NCBI RefSeq assembly: GCF_004684905.1
Contig: NZ_SRJC01000005.1
Span: forward strand, 62,001 to 126,000
Reading direction: 5' to 3'
DNA: 64,000 nt
From: Halobacillus salinus
Lineage (GTDB): Bacteria > Bacillota > Bacilli > Bacillales > Halobacillaceae
Of this stretch, positions 43,021-52,532 are shown piece after piece. The notes beneath the pieces are model-generated. The model saw only the letters and a program-made list of their open reading frames with translations. It did no database searches and was not told where the DNA came from. The first letter of the stretch is position 1. Every line of letters begins with the position of its first letter. The position numbers and the translations under genes are program-made.

Positions 43021-44072
43021 GTTGTGACTCCGGATAACGCTGACTTGAACTCGTGGAAGTCGTTTTCAATGACCGTCGGTTTGACTGGGCTAGTATCAAT
43101 CGCTGTCACCGGGTCTTTCAGTCCGTTTCCTGTCAGCACATGGACGACTTTCGAGCCTTGTGGAATCGTACCTGCTTTCACCTGTTTGATCATGCCGGCG
43201 ATGGAAGCGCACGAAGCGGGTTCTGCGAATACGCCTTCTTTCTCGGCGAGCAGTTGATAAGCTTCGACGATTTCGTCATCTGTCACTTCATCAATTAAGC
43301 CGCCTGATTCTTCCTTCGCTTGGATGGCTTTTTTCCAACTAGCAGGGTTACCGATACGGATGGCGGTCGCAAGCGTCTCCGGCTCTTCTATCACTTGGTT
43401 GCGGACGATAGCGGCGGAACCGCTCGCTTCATGACCGACCATCTTCGGCAATCCAAAACCGTGCTTGTCGTGGTATTCTTTGAAACCTTTCCAGTAAGCC
43501 GTAATGTTACCAGCGTTGCCGACAGGGATGGAGAGGACGTCTGGTGCTTCGCCGAGCGCATCGCACACTTCGAAAGCAGCCGTCTTTTGGCCCTCAATCC
43601 GGTAAGGGTTCACCGAGTTTACAAGCGTGATCGGCTCTTCTTCGGCAATCTTACGAACCATCTGCAGAGCCTGGTCGAAGTTCCCTTTAATGGCGAAAAT
43701 TTCAGCGCCGTACATGACGGCTTGGGCGAGCTTACCTTGTGCAATCTTCCCATCGGGAATCACGACGATGCAGCGGAGACCGGCGCGAGCGGCGAAAGCG
43801 GCAGCGGAAGCCGACGTATTTCCGGTCGACGCACAGATGACCGCTTTCGAACCTTCTTCAATCGCTTTGGCCATCGCCATCACCATACCGCGGTCCTTGA
43901 AAGATCCGGTCGGGTTGGCACCTTCGATTTTCACGTAGCCTTCAATGCCGAACTCTTTCGAAATAGTAGGAATCGGAAGCAGCGGTGTATTCCCTTCGTG
44001 AAGCGTCAGAGCAGGAGTCTGGTCTGTCACCGGTAATAAATCACGGTATTGATGAAGTAAGCCTTGCCACAT
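43017..44072 (-). CDS. thrC: Threonine synthase
   Basis: A 351-residue PLP enzyme converting O-phosphohomoserine to threonine. The PLP lysine lies in [17 protein letters not shown] (about 54-70), followed by the substrate-binding [18 protein letters not shown] (about 83-100). The phosphate-binding IPVGNAGN (about 188-195) and a C-terminal [10 protein letters not shown] complete the fold type II pattern. It lies one base after hom and overlaps thrB. Confidence 0.96.
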   Translation of the reverse strand: MWQGLLHQYRDLLPVTDQTPALTLHEGNTPLLPIPTISKEFGIEGYVKIEGANPTGSFKDRGMVMAMAKAIEEGSKAVICASTGNTSASAAAFAARAGLRCIVVIPDGKIAQGKLAQAVMYGAEIFAIKGNFDQALQMVRKIAEEEPITLVNSVNPYRIEGQKTAAFEVCDALGEAPDVLSIPVGNAGNITAYWKGFKEYHDKHGFGLPKMVGHEASGSAAIVRNQVIEEPETLATAIRIGNPASWKKAIQAKEESGGLIDEVTDDEIVEAYQLLAEKEGVFAEPASCASIAGMIKQVKAGTIPQGSKVVHVLTGNGLKDPVTAIDTSPVKPTVIENDFHEFKSALSGVTT

Positions 44073-44073
44073 G

Positions 44074-45372
44074 TTAGTTTCCTCCTTCTACTCGATAAAT
44101 GCTGTTGATCGCTGAGACGGAACGCATGCCTTCAAGGTCGTGCGTAGCCTGTTCGATGTCCTGGTCACTGACAAGGTGGGTCATCAGCGTAAGTTCCCGC
44201 TGATCCGGCTGGTCAGTGGAACGCTGGATCACTTGGTCGAATGAAACGCCGTATCCCGCGAACACTTGAGTAATTTCATTCAGTACACCAGGTTCATCCA
44301 GAACTTGGAGACGGATATACTTCTTCGTCTGTTTCTCTTTCTTATCTTTCAATTGGTTCGGGAACTGCGGCTGTACTTGGTCCGTACCGGTCGTACCGAG
44401 GCGGATGTTTTTCACGACAGCAATCAAATCCGAGACGACGGCCGTTGCGGTCGGAAGTTTACCGGCTCCTGGACCGTAGAACATCGTTTCGCCGACAGCT
44501 TCTCCGTAAACGTAAACGGCATTGAACTCATCGTTTACAGAGGAGAGGGGATGTTGGACAGGGAGTAGGCACGGTTCGACGCTGACGGCAACGCCTGCTT
44601 CATCGTGTTCTGCCACTCCAATCAATTTGATCCGATACCCGAGCTCTTCTGCATAGCGGATATCGTCTTGCGTCACCCCGCGTATCCCTTTCACCTCCAC
44701 ATCATCGAGTTGGAAAGGCATCGAGAATCCGAGAATCGACAAGATCGCCATCTTACGCGCGGCATCGAGTCCATCTACGTCAGCGGTCGGATCGGCTTCT
44801 GCAAACCCGAGATCCTGTGCCTCTTTCAGCACGGTATCGAAGTCGACGCCATCTTGGGCCATCTTCGTCATGATGTAGTTCGTCGTTCCGTTGACGATTC
44901 CCATCATTTTCGTAATACGGTCTGAAGCCAAGCCGTCTATGATAGAGCGTATGATAGGAATACCACCTGCAACACTCGCTTCATAATAAAGGTCGGTTTG
45001 ATGCTGTTGACTCGCTTCATATAATGCAGCGCCGTGCTGGGCGATCAGATCCTTGTTCGCCGTCACGATATGTTTCTTATTTTCAATAGCTTCTAATAAT
45101 ATTGGTAAGGTGTGATCGATTCCACCCATTACTTCGACGATGACATCAATATCTGCATCGCGTGTAATATCTTCATAACGATCGGTCAGCTGAATAGCCT
45201 CGCCATGTAGATCGCGCGGCTTCGATAAATCACTGACTAATGCCGATTTAATGGTAACGGCACACCCTGTTTTATGTTGAATCTGTTCCTGATGGTCGCG
45301 AAGGATCTCAATGACCCCGCTTCCGACGGTTCCTAACCCTAATAATCCCACGGTAATCGTCTGTTGCATCAT
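44074..45372 (-). CDS. hom: Homoserine dehydrogenase with ACT domain
   Basis: A 432-residue NAD(P)-dependent enzyme reducing aspartate semialdehyde to homoserine. It has a Rossmann fold [16 protein letters not shown] (about 9-24), the family block [18 protein letters not shown] (about 136-153) followed by [27 protein letters not shown], and a C-terminal ACT domain (about 350-430) for threonine feedback. The start follows AAGGAGTGTGA; the second codon is also ATG and may be used instead. First gene of the threonine operon. Confidence 0.96.
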   Translation of the reverse strand: MMQQTITVGLLGLGTVGSGVIEILRDHQEQIQHKTGCAVTIKSALVSDLSKPRDLHGEAIQLTDRYEDITRDADIDVIVEVMGGIDHTLPILLEAIENKKHIVTANKDLIAQHGAALYEASQQHQTDLYYEASVAGGIPIIRSIIDGLASDRITKMMGIVNGTTNYIMTKMAQDGVDFDTVLKEAQDLGFAEADPTADVDGLDAARKMAILSILGFSMPFQLDDVEVKGIRGVTQDDIRYAEELGYRIKLIGVAEHDEAGVAVSVEPCLLPVQHPLSSVNDEFNAVYVYGEAVGETMFYGPGAGKLPTATAVVSDLIAVVKNIRLGTTGTDQVQPQFPNQLKDKKEKQTKKYIRLQVLDEPGVLNEITQVFAGYGVSFDQVIQRSTDQPDQRELTLMTHLVSDQDIEQATHDLEGMRSVSAINSIYRVEGGN

Positions 45373-45421
45373 TCACACTCCTTGTCCACTTGATGAGTAC
45401 AATATTCTATATATAAAGGAC

Positions 45422-45450
45422 ATTGTAACGGAAACCAGAAGCACTTACAA
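45422..45450 (-). promoter_or_regulatory. Sigma-A promoter of hom-thrC-thrB
   Basis: On the minus strand, TTGTAA and TACAAT with a 17-bp spacer, 49 bases before the hom start codon. No T-box or leader peptide is visible in the short leader. Confidence 0.7.
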
Positions 45451-45621
45451 GAAAATGTCTGAATTAACTTTATATTAAGATTTATGAGATAAAATGAAAA
45501 GAGGGGATTTCCTATTTTTACAATAAAATAAGAAAAGAAAACAGCAGTTCCTATAATGAAAAAGTTAATTTCTGTCCCTTTATATAGAGAATAGTCGACA
45601 ATTATTATAAAAAATCAGTTC

Positions 45622-45650
45622 TTGACTAAATTTGGAAATAGTTTGATAAT
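45622..45650 (+). promoter_or_regulatory. Sigma-A promoter of the 77-aa gene
   Basis: TTGACT (45622-45627), 17-bp spacer, GATAAT (45645-45650), 33 bases before the start codon. It is a near-consensus match, so the small gene is probably strongly transcribed. Confidence 0.75.
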
Positions 45651-45683
45651 AACTATATAGTTCAAAAGAAGGAGGAGTTAGGT

Positions 45684-45917
45684 ATGATCGAAACGCCATT
45701 CGGACCGTTACGCGGTCCACTGAGAGTGTATGAAGGGTATATCAGAGAAATCATTGGGGAATACGGGCTGGACGGGAAAGTGGAAGAGTTCCAGCAAGTG
45801 GGCAGGGAAGCCGTCTACCGGGCAGATGAAGTCATCGATTCAGACATTCAGCCTGCGCAGCGTAATGTGAAAATGTACCGGCATATCAGAAGCAGTATCC
45901 GCTCAGCGATCGGCTGA
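45684..45917 (+). CDS. Small protein of unknown function
   Basis: A 77-residue soluble helical protein, MIETPFGPLRGPLRVYEGYI at the start, with a charged remainder (GREAVYRADEVID, RHIRSSIRSAIG). No known motif. The start ATG follows AAGGAGGAGTTAGGT, a near-perfect ribosome binding site, and a near-consensus promoter lies upstream, so it is surely expressed. A weak hairpin (GGAAG with CTTCC) with T-rich tail follows near 45941-45960. It is divergent from the threonine operon, with no evident link to it. Confidence 0.7.
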   Translation: MIETPFGPLRGPLRVYEGYIREIIGEYGLDGKVEEFQQVGREAVYRADEVIDSDIQPAQRNVKMYRHIRSSIRSAIG

Positions 45918-46135
45918 CATACGGAACGCATCAACCGGAAGGACGGCTTCCTCTTTTATTCGGTAATATGTCTATATATCGGTTTGGAACAGGCACTCAT
46001 CTCCTTGGCTTTGCACCATTCAATCGCTACGTTTAGACTTCTATTTACCCCACACCCTTTGTCCTTGTCGCTCCTTCCGCATTTTTTTCAAGCGGATCCT
46101 CTAGACAATTCCCCACATATCTTCTACGATAAAGG

Positions 46136-46149
46136 TGAAAACGATTCCA
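46136..46149 (+). promoter_or_regulatory. cre/LacI-type operator before the LacI gene
   Basis: TGAAAACGATTCCA lies directly before the ribosome binding site of the LacI gene and matches the core of the cre pattern. It may serve CcpA or autoregulation. Confidence 0.45.
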
Positions 46150-46164
46150 TGGAGGACCAAAGCT

Positions 46165-47154
46165 ATGACAACAATCAACGATATCGCACAAATGGCGAAA
46201 GTCTCTCGTACGACCGTGTCGAGAGCATTGAATAATAGTGGTTATGTAAGTGAAGACGTCAGGAAGCGCATCATGAAAATCGTCGAAGAGACCGGCTACA
46301 TGCCGAGCCAGTCGGCCAAGTCTCTTAGAACAAAGCGCTCTGGTGTCATCGGCATTATATTACCGCGCCTTAGTACCGAGACGTCCACGAGAGTCGTCAA
46401 CGGAATCAATGAAGAGCTTGCCAAAGAAGGCTTCCAAATTCTATTGACCGATACAGAACTGAATAAGCAAAAAGAGATCGAATATATCCGCTTGTTGAAA
46501 ACCCGTCACGTCGACGGCATCATTCTGCTTGCAACGAATGTGAATGAAGAACTGATCAAGGCGATTCACAATATCGACATCCCTGTACTTGCCATTGGGC
46601 AGGAACTGCCGGGAGTGCCCTCGTTAGTCTATGACGACTACCATGCAGCTGCGGACCTAACGAACATGCTCATCCACAAAGGGCACGAGCGCATCGCTTT
46701 TATCGGGGTAACACACGATGATCCATCTGTCGGTGGACTACGAGAACAAGCTTACCGAGATAAGATGAAGGTGAACGGTCTCGAGATACAGGAAACCTGG
46801 ATCGGGCAAGGCGATTTCAGCATCGAATCCGGTTATGAACAAATGAAGTCCATTTTGAAACGCAGCAAAGGGCAAGAGCCTACTGCATTATTCGCCGTAA
46901 CGGACCGTATGGCAATTGGAGCGATGGAGTACTTGAAAGAGCAAGGCTACACCATCCCAGAAGAGATGGCGGTTGTCGGCATCGGTGCTTCCGCGTTGTC
47001 TAAATATATCACACCATCTTTGACGACAATCGATTACCATAACAAAGATGCCGGGAAGAAAGCGGCGGAATTGCTACTTCGCCAACTGAAAAATGAAAAA
47101 ATAGACAAAAAATTCGAATTGACCTATAGACTGATTATGAGAAATAGTGTATAG
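46165..47154 (+). CDS. LacI family transcriptional regulator (probable sucrose repressor)
   Basis: A 329-residue repressor with the LacI HTH TTINDIAQMAKVSRTTVSRA (about 2-21), hinge helix region QSAKSLRTKRSGVIGII (about 49-65) and a periplasmic-binding-protein-like effector domain ending DYHNKDAGKKAAELLL. The start is ATG 46165 after GGAGGACCAAAGCT; an in-frame ATG at 46135 lies in the operator. The PTS permease gene follows, so sucrose or sucrose-6-phosphate is the likely effector. The palindrome TGTAATCGATTACA upstream of the permease is the likely target. Confidence 0.88.
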   Translation: MTTINDIAQMAKVSRTTVSRALNNSGYVSEDVRKRIMKIVEETGYMPSQSAKSLRTKRSGVIGIILPRLSTETSTRVVNGINEELAKEGFQILLTDTELNKQKEIEYIRLLKTRHVDGIILLATNVNEELIKAIHNIDIPVLAIGQELPGVPSLVYDDYHAAADLTNMLIHKGHERIAFIGVTHDDPSVGGLREQAYRDKMKVNGLEIQETWIGQGDFSIESGYEQMKSILKRSKGQEPTALFAVTDRMAIGAMEYLKEQGYTIPEEMAVVGIGASALSKYITPSLTTIDYHNKDAGKKAAELLLRQLKNEKIDKKFELTYRLIMRNSV

Positions 47155-47175
47155 TTCCAACTGTAAGCGTAATCA

Positions 47176-47276
47176 TGTAATCGTTCACACATTGCTTTTT
47201 TAAGCATTTATCTTTTGTGTTCCTAATTCAATTATTGATTACGCTATTATTTTCAACTGATGTGTAATCGATTACA
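47176..47276. promoter_or_regulatory. Operator pair between LacI and PTS genes
   Basis: TGTAATCGTTCACA (47176-47189) and the perfect palindrome TGTAATCGATTACA (47263-47276) share TGTAATCG. The spacing allows looping by a LacI tetramer. Both also match the cre core, so CcpA binding is an alternative. The second site lies 34 bp before the permease start codon. Confidence 0.6.
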
Positions 47277-47310
47277 TGTTTACACCACAATCAGAAAGGA
47301 GAATGGACAG

Positions 47311-48714
47311 ATGGCTGACAACTCAACTATTGCAAAACAGGTCATTGAGGCAGCGGGTGGAGCGGATAACGTAGCTTCTGTAGCCCACTGTGCGACGCGT
47401 CTTCGGATTATGCTGCACGATAAAGAAAAGGCGGATATCTCCGCGATTGAAGAACTGGATAAAGTGAAGGGAGCTTTCTACAACTCAGGACAGCTTCAAG
47501 TCATTTTTGGTACAGGTACTGTTAACAAAATGTACGAAGAGGTCATGAAACTTGATATCGAGGGCAAATCGAAATCGGAAATGAAAGAGGAGACGAAACA
47601 GCAGGGCAACGTATTCCAACGCTGGATCCGTACATTCGGTGACGTCTTTGTACCGATTATCCCAGCCCTAGTTGCAACGGGTCTGTTCATGGGACTACGT
47701 GGTCTCGTGACACAACCTGAAATTCTTGCTCTAATCGGACTTACACCTGATGACATTTCGGAGAACTTCCTTCTGTTTACCCAGGTTCTGACGGACACCG
47801 CGTTCATCTTCTTACCAGCACTCGTCGCTTGGTCGACATTCAAAGTGTTCGGGGGCAGTCCGATTCTCGGTATAGTACTCGGGCTCATGCTCGTGTCGCC
47901 AGCCTTGCCGAACGCATGGGCAGCAGCTGGCGGTGAAGTCGAACCGATCATGTTCCTAGGCTTTATCCCAGTCATCGGCTATCAAGGTTCCGTTCTGCCA
48001 GCGTTCATCGCCGGTATCGTCGGTGCCAAGCTTGAAAAAGGATTACGGAAACGGGTGCCGGAAGCGCTCGACTTGATTCTGACGCCTTTCTTAGTACTAT
48101 TGATTATGATTACATTAGGCTTGTTCGTCATCGGACCAATCTTCCACATAGTAGAAAATGGTATCTTCTCTGCGACACTATTTGTATTGGACTTGCCATT
48201 CGGACTTAGTGGTCTGATCATCGGTGGACTTCACCAAGTCATCGTTATCACTGGTGTCCACCACATCTTCAACTTGCTTGAGATTCAGCTTCTAGAGCGT
48301 ATGGGTGAGAACGCCTTCAACCCACTGATCACAGCTGCGATCGCAGCTCAAGGTGGCGCAGCGCTAGCCGTTGGACTGAAAACGAAAGCGAAGAAAATGA
48401 AAGCATTGGCACTGCCATCTGCACTGTCAGCGTTCCTAGGCATCACGGAACCAGCAATCTTCGGTGTCAACCTCCGTTACGTAAAACCATTCGTAATGGG
48501 ACTGATCGGAGGAGCAGCAGGAGGATTCGCTGCAGCGATTATGAACATCACAGCTTCTGGTATGGCGATAACCGTTATTCCAGGGATGCTACTGTATCTC
48601 GACCCGATCTTCTCACTCGTACTCTACTTCCTTGCTAACGCCATCGCGATTGGTGTAGCGTTCGGATTGACGTGGGCATTCGGTTACGATGATAAGATGT
48701 TAGAGAAAAAATAA
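47311..48714 (+). CDS. PTS EIIBC permease, sucrose type
   Basis: A 467-residue permease with an N-terminal EIIB domain (about 1-85; phosphocysteine in VAHCATRLRIM at about 29) and an EIIC domain of about ten helices. Signature LGITEPAIFGVNLRY (about 376-390) and VITGVHHIFNL (about 312-322) are those of the sucrose/trehalose group, and the closest remembered match is SacP/ScrA. No EIIA domain is fused or adjacent, so EIIA of the glucose type would be borrowed. The start is ATG 47311 after AAAGGAGAATGGACAG. No sucrose-6-phosphate hydrolase gene is in the window, which leaves substrate assignment as inference. Confidence 0.85.
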   Translation: MADNSTIAKQVIEAAGGADNVASVAHCATRLRIMLHDKEKADISAIEELDKVKGAFYNSGQLQVIFGTGTVNKMYEEVMKLDIEGKSKSEMKEETKQQGNVFQRWIRTFGDVFVPIIPALVATGLFMGLRGLVTQPEILALIGLTPDDISENFLLFTQVLTDTAFIFLPALVAWSTFKVFGGSPILGIVLGLMLVSPALPNAWAAAGGEVEPIMFLGFIPVIGYQGSVLPAFIAGIVGAKLEKGLRKRVPEALDLILTPFLVLLIMITLGLFVIGPIFHIVENGIFSATLFVLDLPFGLSGLIIGGLHQVIVITGVHHIFNLLEIQLLERMGENAFNPLITAAIAAQGGAALAVGLKTKAKKMKALALPSALSAFLGITEPAIFGVNLRYVKPFVMGLIGGAAGGFAAAIMNITASGMAITVIPGMLLYLDPIFSLVLYFLANAIAIGVAFGLTWAFGYDDKMLEKK

Positions 48715-48740
48715 GGTAATCTAATAGAATGTATTTACTA

Positions 48741-48771
48741 CAAAACCCGAACGGTTAGTTCGGGTTTTGTT
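48741..48771. terminator. Terminator after the PTS gene
   Basis: CAAAACCCGAAC pairs with GTTCGGGTTTTG around a 5-nt loop, then TTT. Confidence 0.9.
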
Positions 48772-48795
48772 TATGCCGTCATATGTACATGCATC

Positions 48796-48928
48796 GCTCC
48801 GCTCCGGCAACATACTTCGCTTTCCGCGGGCACGGCCTCAGCCTCCTCACAAAGCAAAGAACGCTTTGATTCGGGGTCTTCACCTCGTGCTGTTCCCACA
48901 GGAGTCTGCGTATGTTGCCTACGCTCTA
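48796..48928 (-). repeat. Palindromic repeat, variant copy i
   Basis: About 133 bp. Outer arms are CTCCGGCAACATAC and GTATGTTGCCTACG. It shares CTTTCCGCGGG, GCCTCAGCCTCCTC and CCCACAGGAGTCT boxes with the family but has a different arm sequence and lacks the GGTTCTGTT ends. Confidence 0.7.
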
Positions 48929-48981
48929 GTTGGTTGATTCTGCTTTTGCTCATTAGAAAGAAAATGATACAAGATAGATAA

Positions 48982-49150
48982 GTTCTGTTTCTCTATTTCT
49001 CGTAAAGTGGGGTGGGAAAAGGCGATACTCCTGCGGGATGCACGGACAACGGTGAGATCCCCGAGGGCATAGCCTGAGGTAGCTCACCGTCCGCCGCGGA
49101 AAGAGAGTCGTTTCCCACCCCGCTATCCACTTAACGAGTGAGACAGAACC
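48982..49150 (+). repeat. MITE-like palindromic repeat, copy j (GGTTCTGTT group)
   Basis: 169 bp with ends GTTCTGTT (48982-48989) and ACAGAACC (49143-49150). The core starts GTGGGGTGGGAAAAGG and ends TTTCCCACCCCGC, with ACTCCTGCGGGATGCACGGA and GAGGTAGCTCACC inside. The region 48772-49278 holds only this copy and copy i. Confidence 0.82.
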
Positions 49151-49278
49151 ATTCTCTTAACCTGCAAGTTTAAGTTTCTAACAATGACTTATTACCATTT
49201 CATAAATATAGGCAAATATAATGATAAAAATATGATACAATTCATGTAAGAATTCACCATAGAAAGAAGGTAGAGACC

Positions 49279-50238
49279 ATCTATAGAGAACCGATATTCT
49301 TACAACCAGAAATGAAAGAACGTATATGGGGAGGCACCGCACTCCGTGATAAGTTCGGCTATGACATCCCGTCTGAACAGACAGGAGAAGCTTGGTGCAT
49401 TTCCGGCCACGCTAATGGACCGAACGTCATTCAGAATGGTGCACTGGAAGGGAAGACGTTGAAAGAAGCGTGGGAGGACAATCGCGAATTATTTGCGAAT
49501 GAATCAGGGGAAGAATTTCCTTTGCTCGTCAAAATCCTCGATTCGAAGAAGGATCTTTCCGTGCAAGTCCATCCTGATGATACATATGCCCGCGAAGTAG
49601 AAAACCAGAACTACGGGAAGACCGAATGCTGGTACGTCATCGACTGTGAGCCTGGCGCGGAAATTATTTTTGGACATCATTCCAAAAATAAACAGGAATT
49701 AGAGCGAATGGTGGAGAATGGAGAATGGGAGAGCCTTTTACGTAGAATTCCGGTTCAACCTGGAGACTTCTACTACGTTCCGAGTGGTACGATCCACGCA
49801 ATCGGAGCAGGTATTCAAATCCTCGAAACCCAGCAAAGCTCAGATATCACGTACCGTGTCTATGACTACGATCGTGTCGGGAGCGATGGCAAGAAGCGTG
49901 AACTTCACTTGGAGAAGTCGCTTGAGGTGACGAACACACCTCACGAGGATCCTGCAATCGAGCGTACTCATAGCTTAGAAGCGGGACTGCGTAAAGAAAC
50001 TCTGACAGAAGAGACATACTTCTCGGTTTATCACTGGACCCTTGATGGAACGAGTCAGGATTTGAAGACAGAAACCTACCAATTGATGAGTGTCCTCGAA
50101 GGAGAGGGAGAAGTCGTAACAGATGGCAAAACGTTCTCCATAGAAAAAGGAGATCATTTCATCATCCCAGCAACAATGGATTCATTTCAATTGAAGGGAC
50201 AAGCAAAATTGATTGTCTCTCATTCTAATAAAGCCTAA
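49279..50238 (+). CDS. manA: Mannose-6-phosphate isomerase, class I, with apparent ATC start
   Basis: A cupin-fold, zinc-dependent enzyme interconverting mannose-6-phosphate and fructose-6-phosphate. It has zinc-ligand regions SVQVHPDD (about 90-97), GKTECWYVID, and the catalytic-site FYYVPSGTIHAIGAG (about 170-184). From ATC 49279 the frame reads IYREPIFLQPEMKERIWGG, which aligns without gaps, and at equal length, with the start of Bacillus subtilis ManA. AAGAAGGTAGAGACC stands at the right distance before ATC, whereas the first in-frame ATG (49312) has no ribosome binding site and would remove 11 residues. No ATG/GTG/TTG in frame exists upstream within reach. Using ATC gives 319 aa; a mutation or sequencing error at the third base of ATG is the alternative. 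Confidence 0.85.
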   Translation: MYREPIFLQPEMKERIWGGTALRDKFGYDIPSEQTGEAWCISGHANGPNVIQNGALEGKTLKEAWEDNRELFANESGEEFPLLVKILDSKKDLSVQVHPDDTYAREVENQNYGKTECWYVIDCEPGAEIIFGHHSKNKQELERMVENGEWESLLRRIPVQPGDFYYVPSGTIHAIGAGIQILETQQSSDITYRVYDYDRVGSDGKKRELHLEKSLEVTNTPHEDPAIERTHSLEAGLRKETLTEETYFSVYHWTLDGTSQDLKTETYQLMSVLEGEGEVVTDGKTFSIEKGDHFIIPATMDSFQLKGQAKLIVSHSNKA

Positions 50239-50262
50239 CAAAACAGAACAGGAGTGATGTAC

Positions 50263-51969
50263 ATGTGGAAAGAAGAATATGATCGATGGAAAGCGTTTAC
50301 GGAGTTAGATAGTAAGTTGGCGGATGAACTCCTTACCATCGAGAAGGACGAACAATCATTAGAAGACGCTTTTTATAAAGATTTGGAATTCGGAACAGGT
50401 GGCATGAGAGGCAAACTCGGACCTGGTACGAACCGCATGAACATCTACACAGTAAGAAAAGCAGCAGAAGGACTAGCTTCCTATGTAAACGATCAAGGGT
50501 TGTCGAAGCGCGGCGTAGCAATTGCTTATGACTCCCGTTACATGTCAAAAGAGTTCGCTGTCGAAACGGCACGTGTGCTAGGGCATCACGGTATCCCGTC
50601 CTACGTATTCACTTCGCTAAGACCTACACCTGAGCTTTCATTTGCGGTCCGTCATTTACAGACTGCAGCGGGAGTAGTAGTCACTGCAAGCCACAACCCA
50701 CCGGAATACAACGGATTCAAGGCCTACAACGAAGACGGAGGTCAGCTTCCACCTAAACAAGCGGCATCTATGATCGACTTCGTAAACAAAGTGGAAGACG
50801 AACTGAACGTCGAAGCAGCAGATCAACAAGAACTGGAGCAGTCCGGTCTGTTGAACTGGATCGATGAAAAAGTCGATGCTGCTTATATGGAGAAACTGAA
50901 AACGGTCTCCATCCAGCCGGAAGTTAAGAAGGATATCTCGCTTGTGTTCACACCACTTCACGGTACGGCGCGTGACCTAGTCGAGAAAGGTCTAAAACAG
51001 ATCGGTTTCTCACAAGTGCACATCGTCGAAGAACAAGCGAAGCCGGATCCAGAGTTCTCGACCGTCGAGTCGCCGAACCCGGAAGAACACCAGGCGTTTG
51101 CTGTAGCAATCGATCAAGGTAAAGCAATCGGTGCTGACCTACTGATGGCGACAGACCCGGATGCGGACCGCCTAGGTGTAGCAGTACCGGATGAGAACGG
51201 TGAATACAAAGTACTAACAGGAAATCAGACGGGTGCTTTGATGCTCGACTACATCTTGGAACAGTCTACGAATCTACCAGATAATGGACTATTGATCAAA
51301 ACGATCGTAACGTCCGAATTCGGTCGCGTCATCGCTGATGCGCATAATACGAAAACGCTGGATACATTGACAGGGTTCAAATTCATCGGAGAGAAAATCC
51401 GTGAGTATGAAGAAACAGGCGAATACAGCTTCCTGTTCGGTTACGAAGAAAGCTACGGCTACCTTGTAAAAGACTTCGCGCGTGACAAGGACGCCGTCCA
51501 AGCTGCCGTGTTGATCGCAGAAGTAGCTGCTCACTGGAAGAACCAAGGGAAGACGCTCCTTGATGCATTGAACGATCTATATGAAAAACATGGTTACTTC
51601 TTAGAAGACCTTCATTCTGTGAAGCTTGAAGGGAAATCAGGAGCAGACACGATCAAGAAGATCATGGATGATTTCCGCGAGGCGGACATCAAAGAAGTCG
51701 GTGGCAAGAAAGTCATCTCTATCGAAGACTATGCGACTACGAAGCGTCACTATGTTCAAGAAGGTACGCAAGAAGAAATCGACCTTCCAACATCGAACGT
51801 ATTGAAGTTCATCTTGGAAGACGATTGTTGGTTCTGCCTCCGTCCATCTGGAACAGAGCCGAAAATCAAATTCTATTACGGCGTGAAAACTGACTCCAAA
51901 CAAGCAAGCGACGACCTGCTTGCCTCACTGAAGTCCACAGTCAACGAACGACTGCACGCACTGATCTAA
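50263..51969 (+). CDS. pgcA: Phosphoglucomutase (alpha-phosphohexomutase, PgcA-like)
   Basis: A 568-residue alpha-D-phosphohexomutase. The active-site phosphoserine is Ser143 in VVTASHNPPEYNG. The metal loop DPDADRLGV (about 291-299), the sugar-binding GYEESYGYLV (about 393-402) and the phosphate-binding CLRPSGTEPKIKFYY (about 525-539) are all present. It converts glucose-6-phosphate to glucose-1-phosphate, which GalU at 60.9 kb uses to make UDP-glucose. The start is ATG 50263 after AACAGGAGTGATGTAC; earlier in-frame codons overlap that site. It lies 24 bases after manA, so the two form a hexose-phosphate operon. Confidence 0.93.
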   Translation: MWKEEYDRWKAFTELDSKLADELLTIEKDEQSLEDAFYKDLEFGTGGMRGKLGPGTNRMNIYTVRKAAEGLASYVNDQGLSKRGVAIAYDSRYMSKEFAVETARVLGHHGIPSYVFTSLRPTPELSFAVRHLQTAAGVVVTASHNPPEYNGFKAYNEDGGQLPPKQAASMIDFVNKVEDELNVEAADQQELEQSGLLNWIDEKVDAAYMEKLKTVSIQPEVKKDISLVFTPLHGTARDLVEKGLKQIGFSQVHIVEEQAKPDPEFSTVESPNPEEHQAFAVAIDQGKAIGADLLMATDPDADRLGVAVPDENGEYKVLTGNQTGALMLDYILEQSTNLPDNGLLIKTIVTSEFGRVIADAHNTKTLDTLTGFKFIGEKIREYEETGEYSFLFGYEESYGYLVKDFARDKDAVQAAVLIAEVAAHWKNQGKTLLDALNDLYEKHGYFLEDLHSVKLEGKSGADTIKKIMDDFREADIKEVGGKKVISIEDYATTKRHYVQEGTQEEIDLPTSNVLKFILEDDCWFCLRPSGTEPKIKFYYGVKTDSKQASDDLLASLKSTVNERLHALI

Positions 51970-51970
51970 T

Positions 51971-52006
51971 AAAAAAGACTCCAGCGCATTGCGTTGGAGT
52001 CTTTTT
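51971..52006 (+). terminator. Terminator of manA-pgcA
   Basis: AAAAAGACTCCAGCGC pairs with GCGTTGGAGTCTTTTT (one G-T pair) around ATT, two bases after the stop codon. Confidence 0.92.
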
Positions 52007-52079
52007 ATTTATTCTTAAAGGTAGTTGGTTATTTTGTCTCATAAAAATAGTGGCCACTTTTGCTAATCTGATAAAGCTA

Positions 52080-52248
52080 GGTTCTGTTCTTGAAATTTAT
52101 AGCACAGTGGTGTGGAAAACATCGACACTCCTGCGGGATGCACGGACAACGGCGAGATCCCCGAAGGCAAAGCCTGAGGTAGCTCGGCGTCCGCCGCGGA
52201 AAGGGAGATGTTTTTCACACCACTGTAAACCTAACTTGTAACAGAACC
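52080..52248 (+). repeat. MITE-like palindromic repeat, copy k (GGTTCTGTT group)
   Basis: 169 bp with perfect ends GGTTCTGTT (52080-52088) and AACAGAACC (52240-52248). The core starts GTGGTGTGGAAAACATCG and ends TGTTTTTCACACCAC. It is very similar to copies b and j. The rest of 51970-52532 shows no gene. Confidence 0.85.
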
Positions 52249-52532
52249 ATACTCCATAATTAAATAAGTAAATAAGCATTAAATCGCCTACCCAAGAAGC
52301 TCCGATTCGACATAGAATACACCAATACCCACCCGAAAATCATCATAATAGTTTCATTAAGGGAGATGAGGGAATTAAAGAGGAAACAAATCAAAATTCC
52401 TTTTCCCAACATGTCAGGATTGAGACGAAATTGAAAGCGCGGAATCTCAGAAAAGACTTTCAATTCGTTACCAAATCAGCCATAATGGAATAAAATACTG
52501 AAAATTCAGATTTAATGAAAGGGTGGGCCAAT

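Noticed and set aside
45373-45480. Possible T-box or threonine leader peptide before hom
   Set aside because: The promoter lies only 49 bases before the start codon; there is no room for a T-box and no Thr-rich short ORF.
52260-52463. 67-codon minus-strand frame with hydrophobic stretch
   Set aside because: Starts at TTG without a Shine-Dalgarno sequence, lies in AT-rich intergenic DNA and shows no recognisable family.
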